Assembly: GCF_003852405.1 (NCBI RefSeq)
Contig: NZ_QAJM01000007.1
Span: 186,001-250,000 of the forward strand
DNA from: Pseudomonas sp. KBW05
GTDB taxonomy: Bacteria > Pseudomonadota > Gammaproteobacteria > Pseudomonadales > Pseudomonadaceae
Length of the DNA stretch: 64,000 nucleotides
Reading direction: 5' to 3'
Part shown: positions 55,776-64,000 of the stretch, piece after piece
How the letters are laid out: every line of letters starts with the position of its first letter
Position numbering within the stretch: the stretch's first letter is position 1
Position numbers and translations under genes: made by a program
Notes under the pieces: model-generated
Seen by the model: the letters and a program-made list of their open reading frames with translations, nothing else
The model's database searches: none
What the model was told of the DNA's origin: nothing

Positions 55776-58040
55776 ATGAGTGACATCCTCGCAGACAGCT
55801 TAGATGGCGTAGAACGCCGGTCGCTGGCTGACTTCACCGAAAGTGCCTACCTCAACTACTCCATGTACGTGATCATGGACCGTGCCTTGCCGCATATCGG
55901 CGACGGCCTGAAGCCCGTGCAACGGCGCATCATCTACGCCATGAGTGAGTTGGGCCTGGACGCTGATTCCAAGCACAAGAAATCGGCGCGTACCGTCGGC
56001 GACGTGCTCGGCAAGTTCCACCCCCACGGCGACTCCGCCTGCTACGAAGCCATGGTGCTGATGGCCCAGCCGTTCAGCTACCGCTACACGCTGGTGGACG
56101 GCCAGGGCAACTGGGGTGCGCCGGATGATCCGAAGTCCTTCGCCGCCATGCGTTACACCGAGGCGCGCCTGTCGCGTTACTCGGAAGTGCTGCTGAGCGA
56201 GCTGGGGCAGGGCACCGCCGATTGGGGCCCGAACTTCGACGGCACTCTCGACGAACCGCTGGTGTTGCCGGCACGTTTGCCGAATATCCTGCTTAACGGC
56301 ACCACTGGCATCGCCGTGGGCATGGCCACCGACGTGCCGCCGCATAACCTGCGTGAAGTGGCCACGGCGTGCGTGCGTTTGCTCGATGAGCCCAAGGCCA
56401 CGGTCGAACAGCTCTGCGAGCATATCCAGGGCCCGGACTACCCGACTGAAGCGGAAATCATCACGCCGCGCGCCGACCTGCTGAAGATGTACGAAACCGG
56501 TAAGGGCTCGGTGCGCATGCGCGCCGTGTACCACATCGAAGATGGCGACATTATTGTCACCGCGCTGCCGCACCAGGTGTCTGGCGCCAAGGTACTGGAG
56601 CAGATCGCCGCCCTGATGCAGGCCAAGCCGTCGAAGCTGCCGCAAGTGGCCGACCTGCGTGACGAGTCCGACCACGAAAACCCGTGCCGCATCGTGATCA
56701 TTCCGACCAACAGCCGGGTCGACCACGAAGTGCTGATGCAGCATCTGTTCGCCAGCACCGACCTGGAGTCGAGCTACCGGGTCAACGTCAACATCATCGG
56801 CCTGGACGGCAAGCCGCAGCTGAAAAACCTGCGCAACCTGCTGGTGGAGTGGCTGGAATTCCGCGTGCAGACCGTGCGTCGCCGCCTGCAATTCCGCCTG
56901 GACAAGGTCGAGCGTCGCTTGCACCTGTTGGACGGCTTGCTGATTGCCTACCTCAACCTGGATGAAGTGATCCACATCATCCGTACGGCCGAGCACCCGA
57001 AAGCCGAGTTGATCGCGCGTTTCCAGCTCAGCGAGATCCAGGCCGACTACATCCTCGACACCCGCTTGCGTCAATTGGCGCGACTGGAAGAAATGAAGTT
57101 GCGCGACGAGCAAGACGCGTTGCTCAAGGAACAAGCCAAGCTGCAAGCCCTGCTGGGCAGCGAGACCAAGCTGAAGAAGCTGGTGCGCACCGAGCTGATC
57201 AAAGACGCCGAAACCTACGGCGACGACCGCCGCTCGCCAATCGTCCAGCGCGCTGAAGCGAAAGCGCTGACCGAAACCGAGCTGCTGCCAAACGAGAAAA
57301 TTACCGTCGTTCTGTCGGAAAAGGGTTGGGTTCGTTCGGCCAAGGGGCATGATATTGACGCCACCGGCCTGTCGTACAAGGCTGGCGACGGCTTCAAGAC
57401 TGCTGCGGCCGGGCGTTCCAACCAGTTTGCGGTGTTTATCGACTCGACCGGGCGCAGCTATTCTGTGCCGGCCCACACCTTGCCGTCTGCACGGGGCCAG
57501 GGCGAGCCGCTGACCGGGCGCCTGACGCCGCCACCAGGGGCGAATTTCGAGTGCGTGCTGCTGCCGGATGACGATTCGCTGTACGTGATTGCGTCGGACG
57601 CGGGTTACGGTTTTGTGGTCAAGGGTGAAGACCTGCAGGCCAAGAACAAGGCGGGCAAGGCCCTGTTGAGCTTGCCGAACAACGCCAAGGTGATCCTGCC
57701 GCGACCCGTGGACGATCGTGAAAACAACTGGCTGGCCTCCGTGACCACCGAAGGGCGTTTGCTGGTGTTCAAGATCAGCGACCTGCCGCAACTGGGCAAA
57801 GGCAAGGGCAACAAGATCATCGGTATTCCTGGCGAGCGCGTAGCCAGTCGCGAAGAGTACGTGACTGACATCGCGGTGATCCCGGAAGGTGCAACGCTGG
57901 TGCTGCAGGCCGGCAAACGCACGCTGTCGCTGCGGCCTGACGACCTTGAGCATTACAAGGGCGAGCGTGGTCGGCGTGGCAACAAACTGCCGCGGGGCTT
58001 CCAGCGCGTGGATGCTTTGTTGGTAGAAACGCCGGTTTAA
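55776..58040 (+). CDS. parC: DNA topoisomerase IV subunit A
   Basis: A 754-residue DNA cleavage/rejoining subunit. The N-terminal domain starts [35 protein letters not shown]. The quinolone-resistance region reads [20 protein letters not shown] with Ser at the first QRDR position (PHGDSACYE), the wild-type form. The catalytic Tyr is in [11 protein letters not shown]. The C-terminal beta-pinwheel (about 500-750) is present. The gene is essential. Confidence 0.97.
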   Translation: MSDILADSLDGVERRSLADFTESAYLNYSMYVIMDRALPHIGDGLKPVQRRIIYAMSELGLDADSKHKKSARTVGDVLGKFHPHGDSACYEAMVLMAQPFSYRYTLVDGQGNWGAPDDPKSFAAMRYTEARLSRYSEVLLSELGQGTADWGPNFDGTLDEPLVLPARLPNILLNGTTGIAVGMATDVPPHNLREVATACVRLLDEPKATVEQLCEHIQGPDYPTEAEIITPRADLLKMYETGKGSVRMRAVYHIEDGDIIVTALPHQVSGAKVLEQIAALMQAKPSKLPQVADLRDESDHENPCRIVIIPTNSRVDHEVLMQHLFASTDLESSYRVNVNIIGLDGKPQLKNLRNLLVEWLEFRVQTVRRRLQFRLDKVERRLHLLDGLLIAYLNLDEVIHIIRTAEHPKAELIARFQLSEIQADYILDTRLRQLARLEEMKLRDEQDALLKEQAKLQALLGSETKLKKLVRTELIKDAETYGDDRRSPIVQRAEAKALTETELLPNEKITVVLSEKGWVRSAKGHDIDATGLSYKAGDGFKTAAAGRSNQFAVFIDSTGRSYSVPAHTLPSARGQGEPLTGRLTPPPGANFECVLLPDDDSLYVIASDAGYGFVVKGEDLQAKNKAGKALLSLPNNAKVILPRPVDDRENNWLASVTTEGRLLVFKISDLPQLGKGKGNKIIGIPGERVASREEYVTDIAVIPEGATLVLQAGKRTLSLRPDDLEHYKGERGRRGNKLPRGFQRVDALLVETPV

Positions 58041-58083
58041 CGCGTATTAGAGGCCTCGATCTACGGTTTAACGCGTAGATCGA
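58033..58083. repeat. 14-nt direct repeat and hairpin at the parC 3' end
   Basis: CGGTTTAACGCGTA occurs at 58033-58046 and again at 58064-58077; the first copy contains the parC stop codon. The second overlaps a 10-bp stem (TCGATCTACG 58056-58065 with CGTAGATCGA 58074-58083). No T-run follows, so it is not a classical terminator. Confidence 0.7.
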
Positions 58084-58212
58084 CGCTTTGGCGCTGGAGT
58101 CATGGCGCATATTCACGGATGATATGGCCTTTCCAGCGCCGGCGTGGCCGCGCGTGTTTAGGGTTTTTTCAGTATTAGTTGTGGTTCGCCTTGTGGCAGC
58201 CACCTGGATGGG

Positions 58213-58926
58213 ATGATGACCGCTCCACGCGTTCCTTTATTTTTGATGCTCGCTGGCCTGTTGGGGTTGGCGGGTTGCAGCACGCACCAGCCGGTGTCGC
58301 TGTACCAGCTGGACAGCGGCAGCCCCGCGCAGCCAGCCCAGGCTACCGGCATGGCGGTATTGCTCGGCCCGGTCGTCGTGGCGGACTACCTGCAACGCGA
58401 AACCCTGCTGCAACGTCAGAACGACGGCAGCCTGCAAGGTTCCACCGATGGGCGTTGGGCGGGCAGTTTGTCGTCCGACATCAACCAGCTGATGCTGCGC
58501 CAAGTGGCCGGTCATCTGGACAGCCAGCGTGTGGTGCTCGCGCCTGCGCCGACTGGCTTCAGCCCGGATGTACAGGTGCTGTTGACCATCACGCGCCTGG
58601 ACTCCGGCACCTCGCAGCCAGCGATCCTGGATGCCCAGTGGCGCTTGATCGACCGCCGTGGCCAGGTGCGTGACAGCCGCATCGTGCACTTGCAGGAAGA
58701 GCACGCCGGCACCACCGCGTCCCAGGTCCAGGCCCAGGGCGTGTTGTTGCAGCATTTGGCACAGCAGTTGTCGGTGGCCCTCAAACCATTGGCCAACCAG
58801 CCGCCCATTGCCGAGGCGCCACGCAAACAGGCCCCGGTGCAGGCGGCCAAGCCTGCTGAACCGCAGAAGCCGAAGATGCCGATGGCAACGCCGATTCGTA
58901 CGGATATGGAAGTGTTCAGGTTCTGA
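58213..58926 (+). CDS. PqiC-family (ABC-transport auxiliary) lipoprotein
   Basis: A 237-residue outer-membrane-type lipoprotein with lipobox GLAGC (Cys at about residue 22). The DUF330/PqiC domain is recognisable from SLYQLDSG, VLLGPVVVADYLQRETLLQR and WAGSLSSDINQLMLRQVAGHL. PqiC works with MCE-type PqiAB phospholipid-transport systems, but those genes are not adjacent here. A Pro/Ala/Lys-rich tail follows (about 205-230). GGATGGG precedes tandem ATGs at 58213 and 58216. The gene ends at a strong terminator. Confidence 0.87.
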   Translation: MMTAPRVPLFLMLAGLLGLAGCSTHQPVSLYQLDSGSPAQPAQATGMAVLLGPVVVADYLQRETLLQRQNDGSLQGSTDGRWAGSLSSDINQLMLRQVAGHLDSQRVVLAPAPTGFSPDVQVLLTITRLDSGTSQPAILDAQWRLIDRRGQVRDSRIVHLQEEHAGTTASQVQAQGVLLQHLAQQLSVALKPLANQPPIAEAPRKQAPVQAAKPAEPQKPKMPMATPIRTDMEVFRF

Positions 58927-58942
58927 CCTGAATCGCTGACAC

Positions 58943-58975
58943 AAAAAAAGGCCCGCTGACTCAGCGGGCCTTTTT
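58943..58975. terminator. Bidirectional rho-independent terminator
   Basis: A 10-bp stem (GGCCCGCTGA / TCAGCGGGCC) flanked by seven A on the left and five T on the right can terminate the pqiC-like gene on the plus strand and transcripts arriving on the minus strand. Confidence 0.92.
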
Positions 58976-59010
58976 GTTTGTGCGCGATCTGGATATCACT
59001 AAAGATCACC

Positions 59011-59130
59011 TGTGGGAGCGGGCTTGTGTGGGAGCGGGCTTGCTCGCGAATACGGAGTGTCAGTCGATACATCAGTGACTGAATCACCGCTTTCGCGAGC
59101 AAGCCCGCTCCCACACAAGCCCACTCCACA
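59011..59130. repeat. Nested REPIN
   Basis: A complete inverted REP pair is enclosed by a second, truncated outer pair: TGTGGGAGCGGGCTTG precedes the left arm and CAAGCCCACTCCACA follows the right arm. Confidence 0.92.
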
Positions 59131-59149
59131 GTGGATGTTGCAGTGTTGC

Positions 59150-60655
59150 TTAAGGCTTGCGGGTCTCGTGCATCCGCGCCAGTTGGCGCTCCAGCATCGA
59201 CGGATACGGCTCCATCAACCGCTCCACACAGCTCGCGCCTTCAGGGCTGGCAATCGGGCGGATACGCGCGCGCTGGCGGATCAATGTGTCTTCACTGATC
59301 TTGCGCTCCACCAGCAGCAAGTTGCGGCTGTGTTGCGACAAGGCCAGGGCATCCTGTGCGCTCTCGGTGAGCAGCAGGTCGATCTGGCTCATGCCAAACA
59401 GGTCGTCGCTCACCGTCAGGCCCAGTTGCAGTTGCAGGGTGATGCCGCTGTCCGCCACTTCGATCTGCAGGGCATGGCCCAGGGCGCGCAGCAGCTCGCC
59501 GCAGCAGATGGCGTTGGTCAGGTAGTCTTCGCCGCTGTCTTCGCTGTGGAACAGCATCAGCGTGCTGCCGTCGTTCAGGGTGTGCAGTTCGCTCTGGTAC
59601 AGCGAGGCGGCCTGGTCGAGGCAGTCGCGGTAGCGTTCAAGCAATTCCGTCAGGCGGGTGCGGGGCAGGCGGCGCAGTTGATCCTGGGAGCCCAGTTGCA
59701 CGGCCAGGACCGCACTGTGCTGGGGCTCGGCGTTCTTGACCGGGGCAGGCGTTGGCGCGACAGCCGGGCTGTTGGACGCGGTATCGCGCAGGTCGGCGAA
59801 CGGGTCTTCGTCGTCCAGCTCGTCTTCATCGGCCTGGATCGCCTTGCGGGTGGCAGGCTTGAGGCCGGCGACCGGTGGGGCTTCATCAAAGCCCGGCTCA
59901 CCCACGTCGAACTCAGGCTCGTCGTCGTATTCAGGCTCGGGCTCAGGCTCGCGCACGGTCGGTTCCGGGGCGAAGCTGGTGTGCAGTTGGCGGGCGAGGT
60001 CGCCGATTTCATCCTGGCGGTCGGTGGCCGGGGTGTGTTCGTCGATGTCCCGCAGCCAGATGCGCAGTTGCATCAGCGGCGTGGAGATATGCCGACCCAG
60101 GCGCAGGCTCAGGGCCAACGCCAGGGCCAGCAGGATCGCGCTGAGGATGCCCATGCTTTGCAGGCTGATGGTCATCGGCTGCTGGAATTGCTGCATGTCC
60201 AGGCTGATGCGCAGTTGGCCGGCCTTCACGTCCTGGAACGTGATGTTGCTCTGGTACAACCCTTCGGCTTCGCCCAGCAGGCCATTCTTCGGGCGCTGCC
60301 CGGCTTCGGCCATGATCCGGTTGTCCACGCTGTAGATGGCGGCGTGGGCCACCAGCGGGTTCTTGGTCAGGTTGTTGAGCAGCACGTTGAGGCTGAGGAT
60401 GTCGTTGGACACCAACAGCTCGGTCGCCGATGTGGCGGTTTGCGTGGTCAGGCTCTCGCCCAGGGCGTCGGCCTGTTCGTGCATGGCCTGTTTGAACTGC
60501 AAACCCATCACGCAGGCGTAGATCACCAGGGCCAGGGCGACCAGGATCACGTTATGGCTGGCGATGCGTAATGCGATCGGTACACGGCGGTGGCGCAGTG
60601 CCCGGAAGATCAGCAGGAAGAAGTTATCGGTTTTTACTGGCGTGGGCCGGTTCAC
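59150..60655 (-). CDS. Membrane protein with HAMP-like region and cyclase-like C-terminal domain
   Basis: A 501-residue inner-membrane protein of unknown function. A first helix (about 35-53, NVILVALALVIYACVMGL) and a second (about 165-185, SILSAILLALALALSL) bracket a periplasmic sensor domain containing VAHAAIYSVDNRIMAEAG. A HAMP-like stretch (RHISTPLMQLRIWLRDI) and a very acidic linker (EPEPEPEYDDEPEFD) follow. The C-terminal domain (about 325-480) resembles a class III nucleotide cyclase, with LNDGSTLMLFHSEDS in the GDg-x-mxxF position, but the first metal Asp is not evident. I start at GTG 60655; the frame is open to an ATG at 60718. It is divergent from serB. Confidence 0.65.
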   Translation of the reverse strand: MNRPTPVKTDNFFLLIFRALRHRRVPIALRIASHNVILVALALVIYACVMGLQFKQAMHEQADALGESLTTQTATSATELLVSNDILSLNVLLNNLTKNPLVAHAAIYSVDNRIMAEAGQRPKNGLLGEAEGLYQSNITFQDVKAGQLRISLDMQQFQQPMTISLQSMGILSAILLALALALSLRLGRHISTPLMQLRIWLRDIDEHTPATDRQDEIGDLARQLHTSFAPEPTVREPEPEPEYDDEPEFDVGEPGFDEAPPVAGLKPATRKAIQADEDELDDEDPFADLRDTASNSPAVAPTPAPVKNAEPQHSAVLAVQLGSQDQLRRLPRTRLTELLERYRDCLDQAASLYQSELHTLNDGSTLMLFHSEDSGEDYLTNAICCGELLRALGHALQIEVADSGITLQLQLGLTVSDDLFGMSQIDLLLTESAQDALALSQHSRNLLLVERKISEDTLIRQRARIRPIASPEGASCVERLMEPYPSMLERQLARMHETRKP

Positions 60656-60788
60656 TTGCGCTCGGCTCTTGGTCCGTGAAGTTGACGCGCAGTATAGCGA
60701 TAGGCCCCAGAGCGTCAAAGCGCTGGCTGTGCCCGATGGTCACTGAAAGTGGGTAGAATGCGGTTTTTTTCCAGCCTGGGGGTGCGCC

Positions 60789-62003
60789 TTGCGCGAAATT
60801 GTCCTGATAAACATCACTGGTGAAGATCGCCCGGGTCTGACGGCGGCGATTACCGGCGTTCTGGCCCAGGGTGGTGTGAACATTCTCGACATCGGCCAGG
60901 CGGTGATCCACGACACGCTGTCGTTCGGCATCCTCGTTGAGATCCCGAGTACTGAACAGGCGTCTTCGGTGCTCAAGGACATCCTGTTTACGGCGTACAA
61001 GCTTGATCAGCAGGTGCGTTTCACGCCGGTGTCCGAAGCCGATTACCAGCATTGGGTCGCCGGTCAGGGCAAGAAACGCCACATCGTGACGCTGCTGACC
61101 CGCAAGGTCACGGCTGAGCAGTTGCAGCGCGTCAGCTCGATTACTGCGCAATACGGCTTGAATATCGACCATATCGACCGTCTGTCGGGTCGCATGCCGC
61201 TGGACACTCCAGCTGACAAGGGCAAGGGCTGCATCGAGTTCTCCGTGCGCGGTGAGCCGGCTGACCCGCAAGCCCTGCGCGCCGAGTTTCTCAGCGTGGC
61301 CCAGGAGCTGAATGTCGATATCGCTTTCCAGGAAGACTCGCTGTTCCGCCGCAACCGTCGCCTGGCGGTGTTCGACATGGACTCCACGCTGATCGAAGCG
61401 GAAGTCATCGACGAGTTGGCCAAGGCGGCCGGCGTGGGCGAGCAAGTCTCCGAGATCACCGAGCGCGCCATGGCCGGTGAGCTGGACTTCCGGGCGAGCT
61501 TCAAGGAGCGCCTGGCGCTGCTTAAAGGCCTGGATGTCAGCGTGCTGGACTCCATCGGCGCCTCGCTGCGCCTGACCGAAGGCGCTGAAACCCTGTTCGC
61601 CGAGCTCAAGCGCCTTGGCTACAAGACCGCGATCCTGTCGGGCGGCTTCACTTACTTCGCCAAGCAATTGCAGGCCAAGCTGGGCATCGACTACGTGTTC
61701 GCCAACGAGCTGGAAGTGGTGGATGGCAAAGTAACTGGCGTGGCGGTCGAGCCGATTGTCGACGCGCAGCGCAAGGCTGACCTGCTGAAGGAACTGGCGC
61801 ACAAGGAAGGTTTGCGTCTGGAGCAGACCATTGCGGTCGGCGACGGCGCGAATGACCTGCCGATGCTGGCGATTGCCGGGTTGGGTGTGGCGTTCCGCGC
61901 CAAGCCGCTGGTGAAGCAGTCGGCGAAGCAGGCGATTTCGACCTTGGGGTTGGATGGGGTGTTGTATCTGCTGGGCTTCCGCGACCGCGACGGTCAGCTG
62001 TAA
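60789..62003 (+). CDS. serB: Phosphoserine phosphatase with N-terminal ACT domains
   Basis: A 404-residue enzyme that makes L-serine from O-phosphoserine. Two ACT-like regulatory domains (about 1-85 and 95-180, opening ITGEDRPGLTAAITGVLAQGG) precede the HAD phosphatase. The catalytic DMDSTLIEAEVIDELA begins at about Asp196, and LSGGFTYFAKQL and VGDGANDLPML follow. The start is TTG at 60789 behind GGGGGTG. The ACT domains suggest serine feedback, which is family knowledge. Confidence 0.95.
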   Translation: MREIVLINITGEDRPGLTAAITGVLAQGGVNILDIGQAVIHDTLSFGILVEIPSTEQASSVLKDILFTAYKLDQQVRFTPVSEADYQHWVAGQGKKRHIVTLLTRKVTAEQLQRVSSITAQYGLNIDHIDRLSGRMPLDTPADKGKGCIEFSVRGEPADPQALRAEFLSVAQELNVDIAFQEDSLFRRNRRLAVFDMDSTLIEAEVIDELAKAAGVGEQVSEITERAMAGELDFRASFKERLALLKGLDVSVLDSIGASLRLTEGAETLFAELKRLGYKTAILSGGFTYFAKQLQAKLGIDYVFANELEVVDGKVTGVAVEPIVDAQRKADLLKELAHKEGLRLEQTIAVGDGANDLPMLAIAGLGVAFRAKPLVKQSAKQAISTLGLDGVLYLLGFRDRDGQL

Positions 62004-62035
62004 CTCTCCTTCCCCTGCTGGAATGGGATCAAAAA

Positions 62036-62107
62036 TGTGGGAGCTGGCTTGCCTGCGATAGCGGTGTTGGATTCACCACCGTCATCGCAGGCAAGCCAGC
62101 TCCCACA
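62036..62107. repeat. REPIN of a different subfamily
   Basis: The arms read TGTGGGAGCTGGCTTGCCTGC and complement, with a GATAGCGG/CATCGCAGG core. This differs from the GCGGGCTTGCTCGC class used everywhere else in the window. It lies between the convergent genes serB and psd. Confidence 0.93.
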
Positions 62108-62140
62108 TTGATCGGGTTCCAGCTTTAAATCTATTGTGAA

Positions 62141-63001
62141 TCAGGCTTTTGGCAGTGCCATACCCTGGCCCATCTGCACCGGCGTGCCGGCTGCCAGCTC
62201 TTCAGCCCACTTCACCTGATCCGGCCCGAACAGCACGATTGCAGTCGAACCCAGTTTGAAGCGGCCCAGCTCAGCGCCTTTCTCCAAGTGAATCGGCGCA
62301 CGCGCGGCCTCATCGTAGCGGAAGGTTTTCAGCTCACGCTTCGGCGGTGTCACCAAGCCAGCCCACACGGTTTCAATCGACGCCACAATCATCGCGCCCA
62401 CCAATACCACGGCCATCGGGCCGCGTTCGGTGTCGAAAATGCAGGCAACTCGCTCGTTACGCGCAAACAGCTCCGGTACGTTTTCGGCGGTGGTCTGGTT
62501 GACCGAGAAGATGCGCCCCGGGATGTAGATCATCTCGCGCAGGGTGCCGGCCAGCGGCATGTGCACGCGGTGGTAGTCCTTCGGCGACAGGTACACCGTC
62601 GCAAAATCACCGCCCATGAACGGAGCCGCCACGGCGGAATCACCGCCCAGCAGTTCCAGCACGCTGAAGCTGTGGCCTTTGGCCTGGAACACGCGACCAT
62701 GTTCGATCGGGCCAAGCTGGCTGACCGCGCCATCGGCGGGGCTCAAGATCGCGCCTGGAGTTTGGTCCAGCGGGCGAGCGCCGTCTTTCAGCGCGCGGGT
62801 GAAGAACGCGTTGAAGTGCTCGTAGGCGGTCACGTCTTCAACCAGGGCCTGGGACATGTCCACTTGATAGCGCTTGGCGAACCAGCTGGTGAAGGCGTTC
62901 TTGAACCAGCGCACGCGGCACTCGGCAATGCAGCCGGCCAAGCGCGACAGCAGGTGGTGCGGCAGCAAGTACTGGCTGAGGATAAACAACTGCTTTTTCA
63001 T
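62141..63001 (-). CDS. psd: Phosphatidylserine decarboxylase
   Basis: A 286-residue inner-membrane-associated proenzyme that produces phosphatidylethanolamine. The autocleavage motif LGST is present in GRFKLGSTAIVLFG near the C-terminus; cleavage gives a pyruvoyl-bearing alpha subunit. Further family marks are LSPADGAVSQLG, FMGGDFATVYLSPKDYHRVHMPLAG and PGRIFSVN. It lies 16 nt downstream of rhdA on the same strand. Confidence 0.96.
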   Translation of the reverse strand: MKKQLFILSQYLLPHHLLSRLAGCIAECRVRWFKNAFTSWFAKRYQVDMSQALVEDVTAYEHFNAFFTRALKDGARPLDQTPGAILSPADGAVSQLGPIEHGRVFQAKGHSFSVLELLGGDSAVAAPFMGGDFATVYLSPKDYHRVHMPLAGTLREMIYIPGRIFSVNQTTAENVPELFARNERVACIFDTERGPMAVVLVGAMIVASIETVWAGLVTPPKRELKTFRYDEAARAPIHLEKGAELGRFKLGSTAIVLFGPDQVKWAEELAAGTPVQMGQGMALPKA

Positions 63002-63017
63002 TTACTGTCCTTAAACC

Positions 63018-63833
63018 TTAAATCTCAACGGGGGTGTCGGGGTGGTTGCCCCATTCGCCCCAGGAACCGGCATAACCTTTGACTCGCGGATAACCGAGCG
63101 CCTTGGCCACCAGGTAGGTGAAGCCAGAGCGGTGGTGAGTCTGGCAGTGGGTGATGATTTCTTTGTCGCGGGTCAGCCCGAGGTCTTCGAGGATCTGCGG
63201 CATGTCGCGGCGGATGCGCAGGTTGCGCGCAGGGTCCATGCCGGCGGTCCATTCGAAGTTCACGGCGCCGGGGATGTGCCCACCTTTGGCGGCGAGGACT
63301 TTCTCGCCGGAATACTCCAGCGGGCCGCGTGCGTCCCAGATGCCCAGGTCGGCAGCACCGAGGCGGCTTTGCAGGTACTCGCGGGTGGCGGTGGGGCCAT
63401 CGTGCAATGTGAGGCTGACCGGGCCGCCGACGGGCGCGGGCACGTCGGTGCTGACCGGGTGCTGGCCTTCCAGCCAGGCCAGCAGGCCGCCGTCGAGGTA
63501 GTGGTATTTCTGATGGCCGATCACGTCGAGCATCCAGATGAAACGCCCGGCCCAGCCGCCGCCTTCGTCGTCGTAGACCACGTAGGTCGCGTCCGGGGTG
63601 TGGCCCAGTTCGCCGAAAAGTTTTTCCAGGTTGGCCTTGTGGGGCAGCAGGCCCGGTGCAGGCGGCTGGCCCAATTGGGTACGCTTGGGGTCAACGAAAT
63701 GCGCGCCGGGGATATGCCCCTGAGCGTAGCGGGCGGCACTGGTGAGGTCCACCAGAATCAGGTGTTCGGCATCAAGGCGACCTTGCAGGTCGCTGGATTC
63801 GATCACCAGCGGCAAGCCAGAGAAGTCAGGCAT
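63018..63833 (-). CDS. rhdA: Thiosulfate sulfurtransferase (rhodanese) RhdA
   Basis: A 271-residue two-domain rhodanese. Domain 1 (about 1-130) is the inactive one. Domain 2 carries the active-site loop HCQTHHRSG with the persulfide-forming Cys at about residue 230, the same loop known from Azotobacter RhdA. WDARGPLEYSG and GHIPGAVNFEW are typical. I start at the ATG at 63833, behind AGGAGA with six-base spacing; the open frame to 63887 is unlikely. Probable roles are cyanide detoxification and sulfane-sulfur transfer. It appears co-transcribed with psd. Confidence 0.93.
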   Translation of the reverse strand: MPDFSGLPLVIESSDLQGRLDAEHLILVDLTSAARYAQGHIPGAHFVDPKRTQLGQPPAPGLLPHKANLEKLFGELGHTPDATYVVYDDEGGGWAGRFIWMLDVIGHQKYHYLDGGLLAWLEGQHPVSTDVPAPVGGPVSLTLHDGPTATREYLQSRLGAADLGIWDARGPLEYSGEKVLAAKGGHIPGAVNFEWTAGMDPARNLRIRRDMPQILEDLGLTRDKEIITHCQTHHRSGFTYLVAKALGYPRVKGYAGSWGEWGNHPDTPVEI

Positions 63834-63890
63834 GTGAGGTCTCCTGGGCACAAATGTTGGCGATAAAGGACCGCGATTGTAGCGCAAGCA

Positions 63891-64000
63891 TCAGGCGCTG
63901 CGGTTGGTAAAGCAGTGCAGGGCCTTCTCGATGCATTGTGCCGTTTTGCCGAAGGCTTGCACGGTGGTTTCCGAGAACGGCCCGCCGCCCTGGTCGGCCA
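63891..64000 (-). CDS. C-terminal end of an unidentified gene
   Basis: The frame is open from the window edge to the TGA at 63891-63893, encoding the last 36 residues (...FSETTVQAFGKTAQCIEKALHCFTNRSA). In P. aeruginosa the gene at this position is PA4955, a conserved protein before motA, as I recall. The fragment is too short to name. Confidence 0.5.
   Translation of the reverse strand, partial: ADQGGGPFSETTVQAFGKTAQCIEKALHCFTNRSA

Noticed and set aside
55800-57953. A 717-codon open frame on the minus strand opposite parC
   Set aside because: Antisense shadow; low-complexity composition and no homology signal.

Overview
The window comes from a Pseudomonas chromosome, most likely the P. fluorescens group. 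This is inferred from the high G+C content, from gene order that follows the P. aeruginosa PAO1 segment running from msrA/dipA/aceFE down to serB/psd/rhdA (recalled from memory, not searched), and from many copies of the REP/REPIN palindrome with the core GTGGGAGCGGGCTTGCTCGC. There are no tRNA or rRNA genes, no CRISPR array, no transposase and no prophage. Almost everything is chromosomal core, with a few accessory insertions.

Layout. 1-4.2 kb: the 3' end of rlmJ (23S rRNA methyltransferase), then msrA and the c-di-GMP phosphodiesterase dipA on the minus strand. 4.2-9.2 kb: aceF and aceE (pyruvate dehydrogenase E2 and E1) on the minus strand. They are transcribed from a regulatory region with two GTAGT-N3-ACTAC operators and are divergent from glnE. 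12.3-37.9 kb: a large lipopolysaccharide core locus on the plus strand. Its first block is waaF-waaC-waaG-waaP plus three further kinase-like genes. A TonB-dependent receptor and a small lipoprotein interrupt the locus. The second block is a carbamoyltransferase, a GT4 glycosyltransferase, mig-14, dnpA, an ssg-like gene, a GT2 and another GT4. Next come an opposite-strand kinase-like gene, waaL, msbA, a sulfotransferase-cysC pair, hldE and a sugar-nucleotide epimerase. 38-43.7 kb: a minus-strand cluster (a Nudix-like unknown, an aldo/keto reductase, an FAD oxidoreductase and an SMR transporter) divergent from a LysR regulator, then waaA. 43.8-49.7 kb: the outer-membrane channel opmH, a TPP riboswitch with thiC, the HMP permease cytX and a lipoprotein. 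50-58.9 kb: nudF, a DUF1249 gene, cpdA, a yqiA-type hydrolase, parE, a phytase-like esterase, parC and a pqiC-type lipoprotein. 59-64 kb: a membrane protein with a cyclase-like C-terminal domain, serB, psd, rhdA and the tail of another gene.

How the genes work together. Heptose activation (hldE), Kdo transfer (waaA), heptosyl transfer (waaC, waaF), hexose additions (waaG and the GT4/GT2 genes), core phosphorylation (waaP and paralogues), carbamoylation, O-antigen ligation (waaL) and export (msbA) form one near-complete envelope-glycolipid programme. The accessory element that stands out most is the overlapping sulfotransferase/APS-kinase pair between msbA and hldE, which predicts that a surface glycan, possibly the LPS core, is sulfated. 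The thiC-cytX pair joins de novo HMP synthesis with HMP uptake behind a TPP riboswitch. aceEF carries the clearest operator architecture in the window.
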